Of a stretch of 37,158 bases of DNA, positions 30,806 through 37,104 are shown one piece after another (the first letter of the stretch is position 1; the number at the start of each line of letters is the position of its first letter). This DNA is from a virus, in the IMG/VR virus record IMGVR_UViG_3300049893_000541, positions 1 through 37,158 of that record; one strand, written 5' to 3'. Under the pieces are notes generated by a model, which was not told where the DNA came from, ran no database searches, and worked only from the letters and a program-made list of their open reading frames with translations. Made by a program: the position numbers and the translations under genes.

Positions 30806-31607
30806 CACGGCCCGCCTCGGCTGGCTCGCCGCCGCAGTCTGGCTGACCCTGCTGGTGTCGATCTGGCCCGGCGCAGCCCGTGGGCAGGCCGCCAGCGCTC
30901 CGGTAGCGGTTGGGTGCCACCCTGCATCCATCCCGTTCGCTGGCGCCCGCATAGCCCTGCCCTGGGGCACCGGCAGCGATGCCGTGGCGGTCTCCACAGA
31001 CAAGGCGTCCGGCCTGTTCGCCTGGTGCCCGCAGCCCACGCCAGCTGGATCGTGGAACATCGCGGCCTGGCAGTGGAACCTGACCGGCGCCGCCCTGCCG
31101 CTGGTCGACCTGCGCGCAGCCTATGGGCGAGTGCTGGCTGCATCCTCGCCGGCCTCAGCGATCGATGCCGAGGCTGCCCGGCTGCGGGTGCCGCTGACGG
31201 ACGACATGCAGCGCTACGAGGTGCGCCGGCTGGTCTACACCGCATGCCTGACCCTCACGACGTTCCCGGTGCCGGTCAACTTGCCCGCGCCGGCCGGGCC
31301 GTGGCGGCAGGGTGTGGACTTTTTGCCCAAGGCTGACGGCACGCCGTTCTGCGGACTGCCGCCGGTCGCTCCACCGCCGCCACCGCCGCCCGTTGTGGCC
31401 TATGTGGTGACGGGCTCCGCGGCCTACCCGGTCAACCCGGACGGGAGCCGGTCGATCCTGTCGATCGCGACGAAGCCTACTCTCGGTAGTCCGTGCGATT
31501 GCGTGGCGAAGCAAATCATCAGCGCCGCCACCGGCGCGCGCTACTGTGCAGTGACAATACCCGGAGTCACGCAGCTGGTGGTGGCCGGCTGCAGCGTCAA
31601 GAAGTGA
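30795..31607 (+). CDS. Exported protein of unknown function, 270 aa
   Basis: The N-terminus is a clear signal peptide: basic MRTDTARLG, hydrophobic WLAAAVWLTLLVSIW and an ARGQAAS cleavage region. The mature part contains about ten cysteines (GCHPAS, AWCPQP, ACLTL, FCGLPP, CDCVAK, YCAV, AGCSV), which suggests disulfides in the periplasm, and a PPVAPPPPPPPVV linker at about residue 195. It carries no known hydrolase motif. The location within the lysis cassette suggests an envelope role, for instance in lysis control or blocking re-infection. I do not recognise the family. Confidence 0.75.
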   Translation: MRTDTARLGWLAAAVWLTLLVSIWPGAARGQAASAPVAVGCHPASIPFAGARIALPWGTGSDAVAVSTDKASGLFAWCPQPTPAGSWNIAAWQWNLTGAALPLVDLRAAYGRVLAASSPASAIDAEAARLRVPLTDDMQRYEVRRLVYTACLTLTTFPVPVNLPAPAGPWRQGVDFLPKADGTPFCGLPPVAPPPPPPPVVAYVVTGSAAYPVNPDGSRSILSIATKPTLGSPCDCVAKQIISAATGARYCAVTIPGVTQLVVAGCSVKK

Positions 31608-31613
31608 GGAACG

Positions 31614-31997
31614 ATGGCCACCGAACTGCAGCAGGTTCTCTCAGTGCTTCGACGCATCGAGCGGAACACCCTTCTTCTTCAAGTGCAAGGAATCGACATC
31701 ATGGCAACAGCTCAGGAAATGCAAGACAAGGTCGACGCGCTGGTCGCTGGCCAAGCCGAGGCGAAGGCCGACGCGCTGCGTCACGAGACGCGCACGAACG
31801 AGGCAATCGCAATGATCCAGGATCTGCGGCAAGCGATCATCGACCTGCAGTCGCAGCAGAGCCCGATCACACAGGCGCAGCTCGATGCGATGGTGCTCAA
31901 GCTCGATACCGGCCTGGCGGATATGACGGCAGCGAACACGCAGCGCGATGCAGCTGACGCAGCGCTGGCCAGCGGGGTCGCTCCACCGGCGCCGTAG
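31614..31997 (+). CDS. Coiled-coil protein, 127 aa
   Basis: GTGAGGAACG precedes ATG 31614. The protein is almost entirely helical with heptad-like hydrophobics (LQQVLSVLRRIERNTLLLQVQ; AMIQDLRQAIIDLQSQQ), ending AAALASG-like and PAP. It lacks a membrane segment. It lies just before the endolysin gene and may be a virion or lysis accessory; no family is recognised. Confidence 0.7.
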   Translation: MATELQQVLSVLRRIERNTLLLQVQGIDIMATAQEMQDKVDALVAGQAEAKADALRHETRTNEAIAMIQDLRQAIIDLQSQQSPITQAQLDAMVLKLDTGLADMTAANTQRDAADAALASGVAPPAP

Positions 31998-32000
31998 GTC

Positions 32001-32462
32001 ATGGGCTTGCTCGACGAACCGGTTACCGCCGACTTCCACCTGTCGGAGTTCATTGTCAGCGACACGGCGGCACGCCTGGGCATCGACAACACGCCGCCAG
32101 CCTTCGTGCTCGCGACTCTGCGCAACGTGCTGATCCCGGCCATGCAGGGCATCCGCGAACTGCTGAAGACGCCGGTCATCATCAAGAGCGGGTTTCGGTG
32201 CCACGATCTCAATGCGGCCGTCCGCGGGTCGCCGTCGAGCGACCATCTGTCCGGCCACGCTGCCGACTTCGTGAGCCCGGCCTTTGGGCCGCCGAGCGCG
32301 ATCTGCGCCTTCCTGGTCGAGCGCATGCCGGAGGTGAAATTCGATACCTTGATTCACGAGGGTGGATGGGTTCATATCTCGTTCGCACCGAGGCGCAGGA
32401 ATCTAGTGCTCACCGCTCACTTCTCCGACAATGGAGTCACGTACACGCAGGGTCTGACGTAG
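32001..32462 (+). CDS. Endolysin, M15-family peptidase (D-Ala-type)
   Basis: A predicted zinc peptidase that cuts peptidoglycan cross-links. Conserved positions are SGFRCHDLNAAVRGSPSSDHLSGHAADF at about 56-83, where His and Asp of SDHLSGHAADF bind zinc, and GGWVHISF at about 113-120, supplying the last His. Length is 153 residues, standard for phage M15_3 lysins. There is no signal peptide, so release requires a holin. A divergent copy of its last 17 residues follows the stop (32491-32562). Confidence 0.92.
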   Translation: MGLLDEPVTADFHLSEFIVSDTAARLGIDNTPPAFVLATLRNVLIPAMQGIRELLKTPVIIKSGFRCHDLNAAVRGSPSSDHLSGHAADFVSPAFGPPSAICAFLVERMPEVKFDTLIHEGGWVHISFAPRRRNLVLTAHFSDNGVTYTQGLT

Positions 32463-32490
32463 TGCCAGCAAGAATCGACTTCCCTCCGAA

Positions 32491-32562
32491 CCGGATCGCC
32501 GACAGGTACTGACGGCGCACTTCAGCGACCACGGGGTGAGCTACACAAGGGGACTCGCATGA
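32491..32562 (+). pseudogene. Ghost 3' end of a second endolysin allele
   Basis: After the endolysin stop, a frame reads PDRRQVLTAHFSDHGVSYTRGLA then TGA. It parallels the C-terminus of the complete gene, RRRNLVLTAHFSDNGVTYTQGLT, with many silent and several amino acid differences. It has no start of its own. The last codon overlaps the ATG of the spanin gene (ATGA), the junction style of this genome, so this was once the true end of the resident endolysin and the present gene was inserted ahead of it. Confidence 0.8.
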
Positions 32563-33116
32563 TCACCCGCGTCGTCGTCGCCCTCATCGTCGCCGGCCTG
32601 CTCGCCGCCCTCGGCTGGAAAGCATTGGAGCAGCGCTACGCCGAGGGCTACAAGGCAGGCGTCGCCGACCTGGACGCCAAGGTGCGGGCCGAGGGCGAAA
32701 AGGTCACAGCGGCCCGCGCAGCCCTGTCCGCGGCCAAGGCTGAGGCCGCCGCATCCGCCGTCGAGGCCTACCGGATCGAGGCCGCCGCTTTGAAGGAGAA
32801 GGAAGATGCCGAAACGACTGCCCGCCTGGCTGATCAGCAGCGCACTATTGGCCGGCTGCGCGGCTCCCTTGCCGCTGCCGGTCGCGGTCCCGTCCGTCCG
32901 GATCCCGGAGACGCCTGCGGAGCTGAAAAGCTACGTGCCTTCGATCTCGACGCCCAGCTCCGAGAATGCCAAAGCGTTTCTGTCGAGGTCGGAGAAGCTC
33001 TTGCAGAAGCTCGAGGCATCATCGCTCAAGACCAAGCAGCTGCTCGAGCAGACGCCGCGATGATCAGGCTGGCGCAGCGGTGGGCGGCGGCTGTTCAGGT
33101 TGGCGAGGCTCCGTGA
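32559..33116 (+). CDS. Rz-like inner-membrane spanin
   Basis: A 185-residue protein with an N-terminal signal anchor (VVVALIVAGLLAALGW at 5-20) and a long Ala/Glu/Lys-rich helix to about residue 105, then a shorter coiled region with CGAEKLRAFDLDAQLREC. This is the layout of i-spanins, which disrupt the outer membrane in the last step of lysis together with a lipoprotein. The partner is encoded inside it in another frame. ATG 32559 overlaps the ghost endolysin stop. Confidence 0.88.
   Translation: MITRVVVALIVAGLLAALGWKALEQRYAEGYKAGVADLDAKVRAEGEKVTAARAALSAAKAEAAASAVEAYRIEAAALKEKEDAETTARLADQQRTIGRLRGSLAAAGRGPVRPDPGDACGAEKLRAFDLDAQLRECQSVSVEVGEALAEARGIIAQDQAAARADAAMIRLAQRWAAAVQVGEAP
32806..33063 (+). 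CDS. Rz1-like outer-membrane lipoprotein spanin (nested)
   Basis: This 85-residue frame lies wholly within the Rz-like gene. AAGGAGAAGGAAG precedes ATG 32806. A short signal peptide MPKRLPAWLISSALLAGC ends in a lipobox LAGC, where the Cys would be lipidated, and the mature protein is proline-rich (PLPLPVAVPSVRIPETP) before a short helix. Embedded Rz/Rz1 pairs of this kind are classic, and the lipoprotein shows that the host has an outer membrane. Confidence 0.88.
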   Translation: MPKRLPAWLISSALLAGCAAPLPLPVAVPSVRIPETPAELKSYVPSISTPSSENAKAFLSRSEKLLQKLEASSLKTKQLLEQTPR

Positions 33117-33137
33117 TCTGGGCGCGCTGGCTGTAGT

Positions 33138-33443
33138 TCATCTCACCCCCTTGAGCTTGGGTAGGATGGGCTCGTTCGGTTCCCGCAGCCCCGCATTGAA
33201 AGGCGCCCCGTTCCCGGCGGGCAAGCCGACTACGGCGCAGCACAGCGCGCACCGCGGCGCACCCATGCGCGAGAAGATGCCAGGCATATGCAGCTCCGCG
33301 AACATGCCGCACGCCGTGGCACCGTGCCCCCAGATGCGATCGTCATCCGCGAAGCTGATCGCCGCCACGCGGTGCAATGTCTGGCGGCGCGGCGTCTGCC
33401 ACCAGCGCATGCGCCAGTCGGCTCCGAACATCGGGAGATCCAT
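33138..33443 (-). CDS. Hypothetical protein with Cys pair, 101 aa
   Basis: The last gene of the leftward operon, starting three bases after the preceding stop. It is rich in aromatic residues at its start (MFGADWRMRWW) and contains HGATACGMFAEL and RCALCCAV, which may bind metal. The 21 bases between it and the spanin gene, which converges on it, show no terminator. I do not recognise the family. Confidence 0.65.
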   Translation of the reverse strand: MDLPMFGADWRMRWWQTPRRQTLHRVAAISFADDDRIWGHGATACGMFAELHMPGIFSRMGAPRCALCCAVVGLPAGNGAPFNAGLREPNEPILPKLKGVR

Positions 33444-33446
33444 CGT

Positions 33447-33665
33447 TCACACGCTCGATGGATTGACTCCGCCGCCGTCCGCTCCCGCTTCCTCGACCTT
33501 CGCGCCCTGCCCGACCAGCCGCACGAGGTCGTCCTGGCTCGCGACCTCTGCCGTCAGCGTGTCGAGTGCGACGTGGCGCAGCGCTTGGGCGTTGTTGGCA
33601 GCGCGCACAAGGCGGGCTTTCGGGCCGTCGCGAAGTGGGCGGACGATGTAGATTCGTTTGCTCAT
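33447..33665 (-). CDS. Small hypothetical protein, 72 aa
   Basis: The ATG overlaps the stop of the Sak4-like gene (ATGA), so the two are coupled. The sequence SKRIYIVRPLRDGPKARLVRAANNAQALRHVALDTLTAEVASQDDLVRLV suggests a small alpha/beta fold. The opening resembles short phage proteins that modulate recombination or nucleotide functions, but no assignment is possible. Confidence 0.7.
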   Translation of the reverse strand: MSKRIYIVRPLRDGPKARLVRAANNAQALRHVALDTLTAEVASQDDLVRLVGQGAKVEEAGADGGGVNPSSV

Positions 33666-34672
33666 GCTGCTGTCTCCGATGCCTGCGCCGCCGCGACTTC
33701 CTTCTCGCGGGCTTGGTATGTCTCGCGCAGCACGTACACGTCGGCCGGCGTCATCTGAGACTTGAGCTGCGGCGTGATCTGCTGGCCGATCGCCTTCAGT
33801 TCGGCGGCCGTCTTCGCAAGTTGGATCTTCGCGGTCCACTCGCGCATCAGGTCGTCGCTGCGCTTGGCCCTTGCTTGGTCATCGTCAGCGAGGCGCTCGG
33901 CATCCGCCGTCGCGGTCTCGTCTGTCGTCGGCACATGCGCTTGCGTGCCGCCGAGCAGGCCAAGGAGCGGCTTGCACAGCGTGTCGAAGTTCGGGTTGAT
34001 GAATGACCGTCCTGCCAAAACGCCCGTGCGGTCTTTCTCGGCGTAGGCGACGATCTGTGCGACCTCGTTCGTCTTCTTCGGCTTGATCGCTTCCATGCGG
34101 ATCAGGATGTGCGGTTCGTACGGCGTCTCGCCCTCGGCCTTCATCTTGACGCCGACCGCCTTGAGCTCGTCGGTCTCTTCGTCGGTCGCGTACTCCGTGC
34201 CCTGACGCCCGCAGAAGATGACGTGCATAGGGCTCGACAGAAGGGTTGTCATCAGTTCCTTGTACGGTTTCTTGATCTTGACCCATGCGTGCATCGGGAT
34301 GCTGCCGACGCTGGTCTGCTTGCCGCTGTAGGCCGCGATGCAGGCTTCCCATAGGTGCGTGACGGAGTCGATCACGACGGCGCCGTAGTCGTCTGGTTTC
34401 AAGCCGCGCACTGACGCCAGCACTTCGGTGATGCTCTTGGTGTAGAGCGCATCGAAGTCGAATTCCTCCGGGTGCACTTGGCGCGTCGGCACGGCCTTGC
34501 AGTAGAAGTCCGTGCCGTGTTCGGTGTCGACGTAGGCGACGCGCTTGTTCGTGAGTTTTCCGAGGCCTTCCGCCAACAGTAGGGCGGTGAAGGTCTTCCC
34601 ACTACCGGGCGGTCCGTAAATGCCCATCTTCAATGCGGCCTGTTCGGCCTTCGCTTTTCTGAATCCAGCCAT
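33662..34672 (-). CDS. Sak4-like RecA-fold ATPase (AAA_24)
   Basis: A predicted single-strand annealing or recombination ATPase. Walker A is GPPGSGKT at 20-27, and Walker B is AVVIDSV at about 98-104, followed by THLWEA. The opening KAEQAALKMGIYGPPGSGKT and the VAYVDTEHGTDFY strand match the AAA_24 family that includes Sak4 of phages, which normally pairs with a single-strand DNA-binding protein. No such partner is recognised here. The C-terminal 90 residues are helical. AAGGGGATT is a good ribosome site. It likely repairs or joins replicating phage DNA. Confidence 0.88.
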   Translation of the reverse strand: MAGFRKAKAEQAALKMGIYGPPGSGKTFTALLLAEGLGKLTNKRVAYVDTEHGTDFYCKAVPTRQVHPEEFDFDALYTKSITEVLASVRGLKPDDYGAVVIDSVTHLWEACIAAYSGKQTSVGSIPMHAWVKIKKPYKELMTTLLSSPMHVIFCGRQGTEYATDEETDELKAVGVKMKAEGETPYEPHILIRMEAIKPKKTNEVAQIVAYAEKDRTGVLAGRSFINPNFDTLCKPLLGLLGGTQAHVPTTDETATADAERLADDDQARAKRSDDLMREWTAKIQLAKTAAELKAIGQQITPQLKSQMTPADVYVLRETYQAREKEVAAAQASETAA

Positions 34673-34689
34673 TGAGCAATCCCCTTTGG

Positions 34690-34734
34690 TTAGCTACTTG
34701 GCGCCGCGATCCGCGCGGCTCGGTCTTCGGTCAT
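34690..34734 (-). CDS. Candidate 14-codon peptide upstream of Sak4-like gene
   Basis: The frame MTEDRAARIAAPSS begins at the ATG of an ATGA overlap with the stop of the 36-codon gene and ends TAA 17 bases before the Sak4-like start. Its only support is the overlap style shared by the neighbouring genes. It could be a leader that feeds ribosomes toward the Sak4-like gene, or meaningless. Confidence 0.35.
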   Translation of the reverse strand: MTEDRAARIAAPSS

Positions 34735-34841
34735 TTGAACCCGCGGACGAACCGCCACAGCCGCTCCCACAGCGTCGGCCGCGTCGGGATCGGGCGCACG
34801 TAGTGGCGCGGGTGCAGGTAGCCGTGGTAGTGGACTTTCAC
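34731..34841 (-). CDS. 36-codon basic peptide
   Basis: A GTG start directly abuts the stop of the preceding gene, with GGAG five bases upstream. The product MKVHYHGYLHPRHYVRPIPT ... ending RFVRGFK is rich in His, Arg, Pro and aromatic residues. Size and composition would suit a nucleic-acid or host-protein inhibitor. It fills an otherwise empty 170-base stretch in the operon. Confidence 0.5.
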   Translation of the reverse strand: MKVHYHGYLHPRHYVRPIPTRPTLWERLWRFVRGFK

Positions 34842-35024
34842 TCAGACTCCAATCGCGAACTTGCACGCCAGCGCGACCAGCGCGCAGACAATGGCCAGCG
34901 CCAGCAGCGCCAACTCCCCGAAGCGCAGCGGGTTGCGCGGCGGGCGCTCGATCGGGTCGGCGTAGTCGCGCGGGTAGGCTTCGGCCAGGGTGCGCGGGTG
35001 GCGGCGGGTGGTGGGGGTGTTCAT
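34842..35024 (-). CDS. Small single-pass membrane protein, 60 aa
   Basis: ATG overlaps the DUF5131 stop (ATGA). The N-terminal 33 residues are polar and basic (TTRRHPRTLAEAYPRDYADPI), followed by one membrane helix (GELALLALAIVCALVALACKF). A second such small protein lies in the rightward early operon at 4759. A host-envelope or exclusion role is conceivable. Confidence 0.65.
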   Translation of the reverse strand: MNTPTTRRHPRTLAEAYPRDYADPIERPPRNPLRFGELALLALAIVCALVALACKFAIGV

Positions 35025-36058
35025 GACGGGAACTCCTGCACGCGCAGATCGCGCGGCCACTCGTTGACATCGCCGCCCTTCTGGTGCGCTAGGTTGACCT
35101 GGAACGTTCCATGCCCGGTGTCGCCACCGAAGGTGACGCTCGGCGGCCAGCGCGATGCATCGTCTGAAATGCCATTGAACTCGGGCCGCGCGCCCAGTTG
35201 CTTGACGTGCACAGCCACGCCGGCCGCCTTGCACTGTTGCACGATTGAGCGGACCCACTCGACGTGAAGTGGCCGCGCGTGCGGGCCGCTTTCGCCGCCG
35301 CAGATCACCCACCCGACGCGATCGGCGCGCAGCCAGGGCTGGAACTCGGGCGGGCACTTCACGCGAAGATTCACCTGCCCCAGCATCGGCTCGATCGACA
35401 CGAACCGCACGCGCGCCGGCACGGCCAGCAGCTTGTTGATGTCGCGGTCGGCCTCGTCTTGGTTGATCACGGTGGCGCCGAGCCAGGCATTCGCCGGCGG
35501 CGTGCCCATCAGCCACCCGGCGACCCAACGAGTGAGCGTTGGGTCTGGGTGCGGCTGCGAAAGCATATGCGTTTGCGCTCCGAACAAGCGCGGCTTCCAG
35601 TTCCCGATCCGCTTGGTCAGCAGCAGCCAGTCGAGCTCAGGCGTGCGCCTGATCGTGTCGAGCAGCCGGACGAACTCGTCCAGCGGGGCGTCGAGGTCGA
35701 GCCAGTCGCCCATCGAGGCGCAGAAGACGCGGCGCCGCGAGACCTTCGCGCGCTCAGATCCGCAGTGCCCACATGTTGCGAACTCCGATCGGCGGTTCGC
35801 CTTGCTGCTGCTGCTGTACCTATTGCCGCAGTCGAGGCACTCGTACCAGATCGCGCGCGCCCACTTGAGCGGCATGTTCCAGTGCTGGTCATCGAACGTG
35901 CGCCGCTCGCTGCCGACGCCCCACAGCACGCGACCGGGCTCGAAGCGCTTGGCGTCGCGCTCAGCGTAGCAGTGGTCGCAGGCGGGGCTCACCTTCTGGC
36001 ATCCCCACCACGGGTTGAACGTAGCGTCGCACCAGCTGATTCCGGTCTTCTCAGCCAT
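35021..36058 (-). CDS. Phage Gp37/Gp68 family protein (DUF5131)
   Basis: The start ISWCDATFNPWWGCQKVSPACDHCYAE (Cys at about 10, 20, 27, 30), AWLGATVINQDEADRDI, FVSIEPMLGQVNL and WVICGGESGPHARPLHVEWV define this family, which is widespread in phages and mobile elements. The biochemical activity is, to my knowledge, not established. The CxxxxxxCxxC arrangement suggests a metal cluster. Between residues 75 and 115 an extra CLDC ... CGHC zinc-ribbon-like pair interrupts the usual pattern. The 345-residue gene occupies the centre of the leftward early operon, overlapping its neighbours by eight and four bases. Confidence 0.9.
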   Translation of the reverse strand: MAEKTGISWCDATFNPWWGCQKVSPACDHCYAERDAKRFEPGRVLWGVGSERRTFDDQHWNMPLKWARAIWYECLDCGNRYSSSSKANRRSEFATCGHCGSERAKVSRRRVFCASMGDWLDLDAPLDEFVRLLDTIRRTPELDWLLLTKRIGNWKPRLFGAQTHMLSQPHPDPTLTRWVAGWLMGTPPANAWLGATVINQDEADRDINKLLAVPARVRFVSIEPMLGQVNLRVKCPPEFQPWLRADRVGWVICGGESGPHARPLHVEWVRSIVQQCKAAGVAVHVKQLGARPEFNGISDDASRWPPSVTFGGDTGHGTFQVNLAHQKGGDVNEWPRDLRVQEFPS

Positions 36059-36257
36059 GCGTCGCCCTCGCTTTCTCGATCGCCGCCGAGGCAGCCGGTA
36101 CGGACTGGATCATGCCCAGGGTGTGCACCGCTCCCTCCGCGAACGCCACTTGCGCGAGCGCGAGCAGGAGGTCGCGGCGCACCGCTGGCGTCATCGTGCC
36201 GGCGGATGCGGCCAGGCGCTCGATCGCGCGTAGGGTGGCGTCGCTTAGGTCGTTCAT
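36051..36257 (-). CDS. Small helical protein, 68 aa
   Basis: ATG 36257 overlaps the upstream stop (ATGA), and the 3' end overlaps the DUF5131 start by eight bases. The sequence is a run of amphipathic helices (LSDATLRAIERLAASAG, VRRDLLLALAQVAFAEGAV). No family is recognised. The double coupling supports expression. Confidence 0.7.
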   Translation of the reverse strand: MNDLSDATLRAIERLAASAGTMTPAVRRDLLLALAQVAFAEGAVHTLGMIQSVPAASAAIEKARATHG

Positions 36258-36547
36258 TCGCCCCGCTCCCGCGCCTCGCGCGCTTCCTTCTCGACCATGT
36301 CGTCGCGCTCGACCACCCGCTCTTCGGCGTCGAAGTACCCGTCCCACTCCGGCGTGTGCATCGCAACGAGCATGTCGGGCGTGTCCGGGTAGTTCAGGAA
36401 CCCGCGCTCGTAGGCGTCCGCATCCGCCTGCGAAAGAAACGCGCGGTGCCGGCCGCAGTTCGCGCGGAACCAGACCGGGGTGATCGCGGCCTTGAAGGTC
36501 GGGCTCAGGTTCGGGTCGTTGCGGAGGAGGTCGAGGATGGTGCGCAT
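36254..36547 (-). CDS. First gene of leftward operon, 97 aa
   Basis: It begins at ATG 36547 after CGGAGACCAC, immediately left of the operator cluster. The protein has a helical start (MRTILDLLRNDPNLSPTF), a central CGRHRAFLSQADADAYERGF and a very acidic/basic C-terminal helix (DDMVEKEAREARERGE). As the promoter-proximal early gene it may interact with the host, but I do not recognise it. Confidence 0.7.
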   Translation of the reverse strand: MRTILDLLRNDPNLSPTFKAAITPVWFRANCGRHRAFLSQADADAYERGFLNYPDTPDMLVAMHTPEWDGYFDAEERVVERDDMVEKEAREARERGE

Positions 36548-36587
36548 GTGGTCTCCGATCAGTGCGGTATCACTGTGTCACTGCGCG

Positions 36588-36648
36588 GCTTGCAGTGCAA
36601 GCTATTTTTCGCAATCCCGACTTGCATGCAAGGGCTTGCACCGCAAGC
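36588..36648. promoter_or_regulatory. Three operator palindromes between divergent early operons
   Basis: O1 is GCTTGCAGTGCAAGC (36588-36602, perfect), O2 CTTGCATGCAAG (36621-36632, perfect) and O3 GCTTGCACCGCAAGC (36634-36648, arms of six). All share CTTGC...GCAAG. Centres are about 31.5 and 14.5 bp apart, three and one and a half helical turns. They are the natural binding sites for the Cro-like protein encoded next. O3 covers the -35 of its promoter; O1 lies 41 bp before the leftward operon. Confidence 0.8.
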
Positions 36649-36664
36649 GCAGCGATGCTATCGT
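36636..36664 (+). promoter_or_regulatory. Rightward early promoter with leaderless start
   Basis: TTGCAC (36636-36641), a 17-bp spacer and TATCGT (36659-36664), with the extended -10 pair TG at 36656-36657. The predicted first base of RNA, about seven after the -10, is near 36671, the A of the Cro-like ATG, and no ribosome site precedes that ATG. This matches a leaderless message as made from the lambda PRM promoter. Operator O3 overlaps the -35, so the protein should repress itself. Confidence 0.65.
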
Positions 36665-36670
36665 GACGCA

Positions 36671-36841
36671 ATGAACATTTCAACTGCGATCAGACGGGCC
36701 GGAAACGTCTCCGCGCTCGCGAGGCTGCTTGGTGTGAAGCGCCAAGCCGTGCAACAGTACCGCATTTCTGGGTTGCCAGACGCGAGGCGCGAGCAGCTTC
36801 GAGCGCTGCGGCCGGATTGGTTCAAGGCGGGCGGCAAATGA
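36671..36841 (+). CDS. Cro-like / YdaS-type repressor, 56 aa
   Basis: A small DNA-binding protein: residues 4-35 form a helix-turn-helix (AIRRAGNVSALARLLGVKRQAVQQYRISG), followed by LPDARREQLRALRPDWF, the ending typical of phage Cro and YdaS proteins. It stands alone at the head of the rightward early operon, beside three matching palindromes. No CI-type partner gene is visible, so it may switch early transcription down as in lytic growth rather than keep lysogeny. The TGA stop overlaps the next ATG. Confidence 0.88.
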   Translation: MNISTAIRRAGNVSALARLLGVKRQAVQQYRISGLPDARREQLRALRPDWFKAGGK

Positions 36842-37104
36842 GGCGCTATTTCGGCAATACGCAGCCGAAGCGGCTTTATGTCGCAGAGCTTAAGAACGCC
36901 TGGCTGAAGGTTGGTTGCAGTTGGAATCCGCCCAGCCGGTTGCTATCGTTTCAAGGTCGTTGGCGGGCTAGGCGGCATTGGATGAGTGGTCCGCTGACTG
37001 ATTGGGTTGTCGTTGAAGCGTTGGCGCTTGTGCTAAGCCGGCCCGCCGTGCGGGCTCGGCTTGAGCGAGGAGTTATGCAGCACCCCAACGAAAGGACAAC
37101 ATGA
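36838..37104 (+). CDS. GIY-YIG-like (T5orf172/MUG113-type) protein, 88 aa
   Basis: ATG overlaps the Cro-like stop. The pattern KRLYVAELKNAWLKVGCSWNPPSRLLSFQG follows the T5orf172/MUG113 branch of GIY-YIG nucleases (YV ... KVG ... P.SRL..FQ), and VVVEALALVL may supply the catalytic Glu. The usual C-terminal EWF motif is absent, so it is short or degenerate. The intact stop overlaps the gene at 37101/151 as ATGA. The left-end duplicate is frameshifted. Confidence 0.65.
   Translation: MRRYFGNTQPKRLYVAELKNAWLKVGCSWNPPSRLLSFQGRWRARRHWMSGPLTDWVVVEALALVLSRPAVRARLERGVMQHPNERTT

Noticed and set aside
33117-33137. Bidirectional terminator between the converging spanin and 33138 genes
   Set aside because: The 21-base gap and the flanking coding ends show neither a stable stem nor a T- or A-run, so no terminator can be supported here.
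36588-36610. Palindrome O1 followed by TATTTTT, resembling a rightward terminator
   Set aside because: Nothing is transcribed rightward into it, since the gene to its left runs the other way. A usable stem would be only five pairs, and the same sequence recurs twice nearby as an operator.
35264-36670. Long plus-strand open frame running into the Cro-like gene
   Set aside because: Everything before 36671 is antisense to the DUF5131 operon and the control region. Only the last 56 codons, beginning at the ATG by the promoter, make a recognisable protein.
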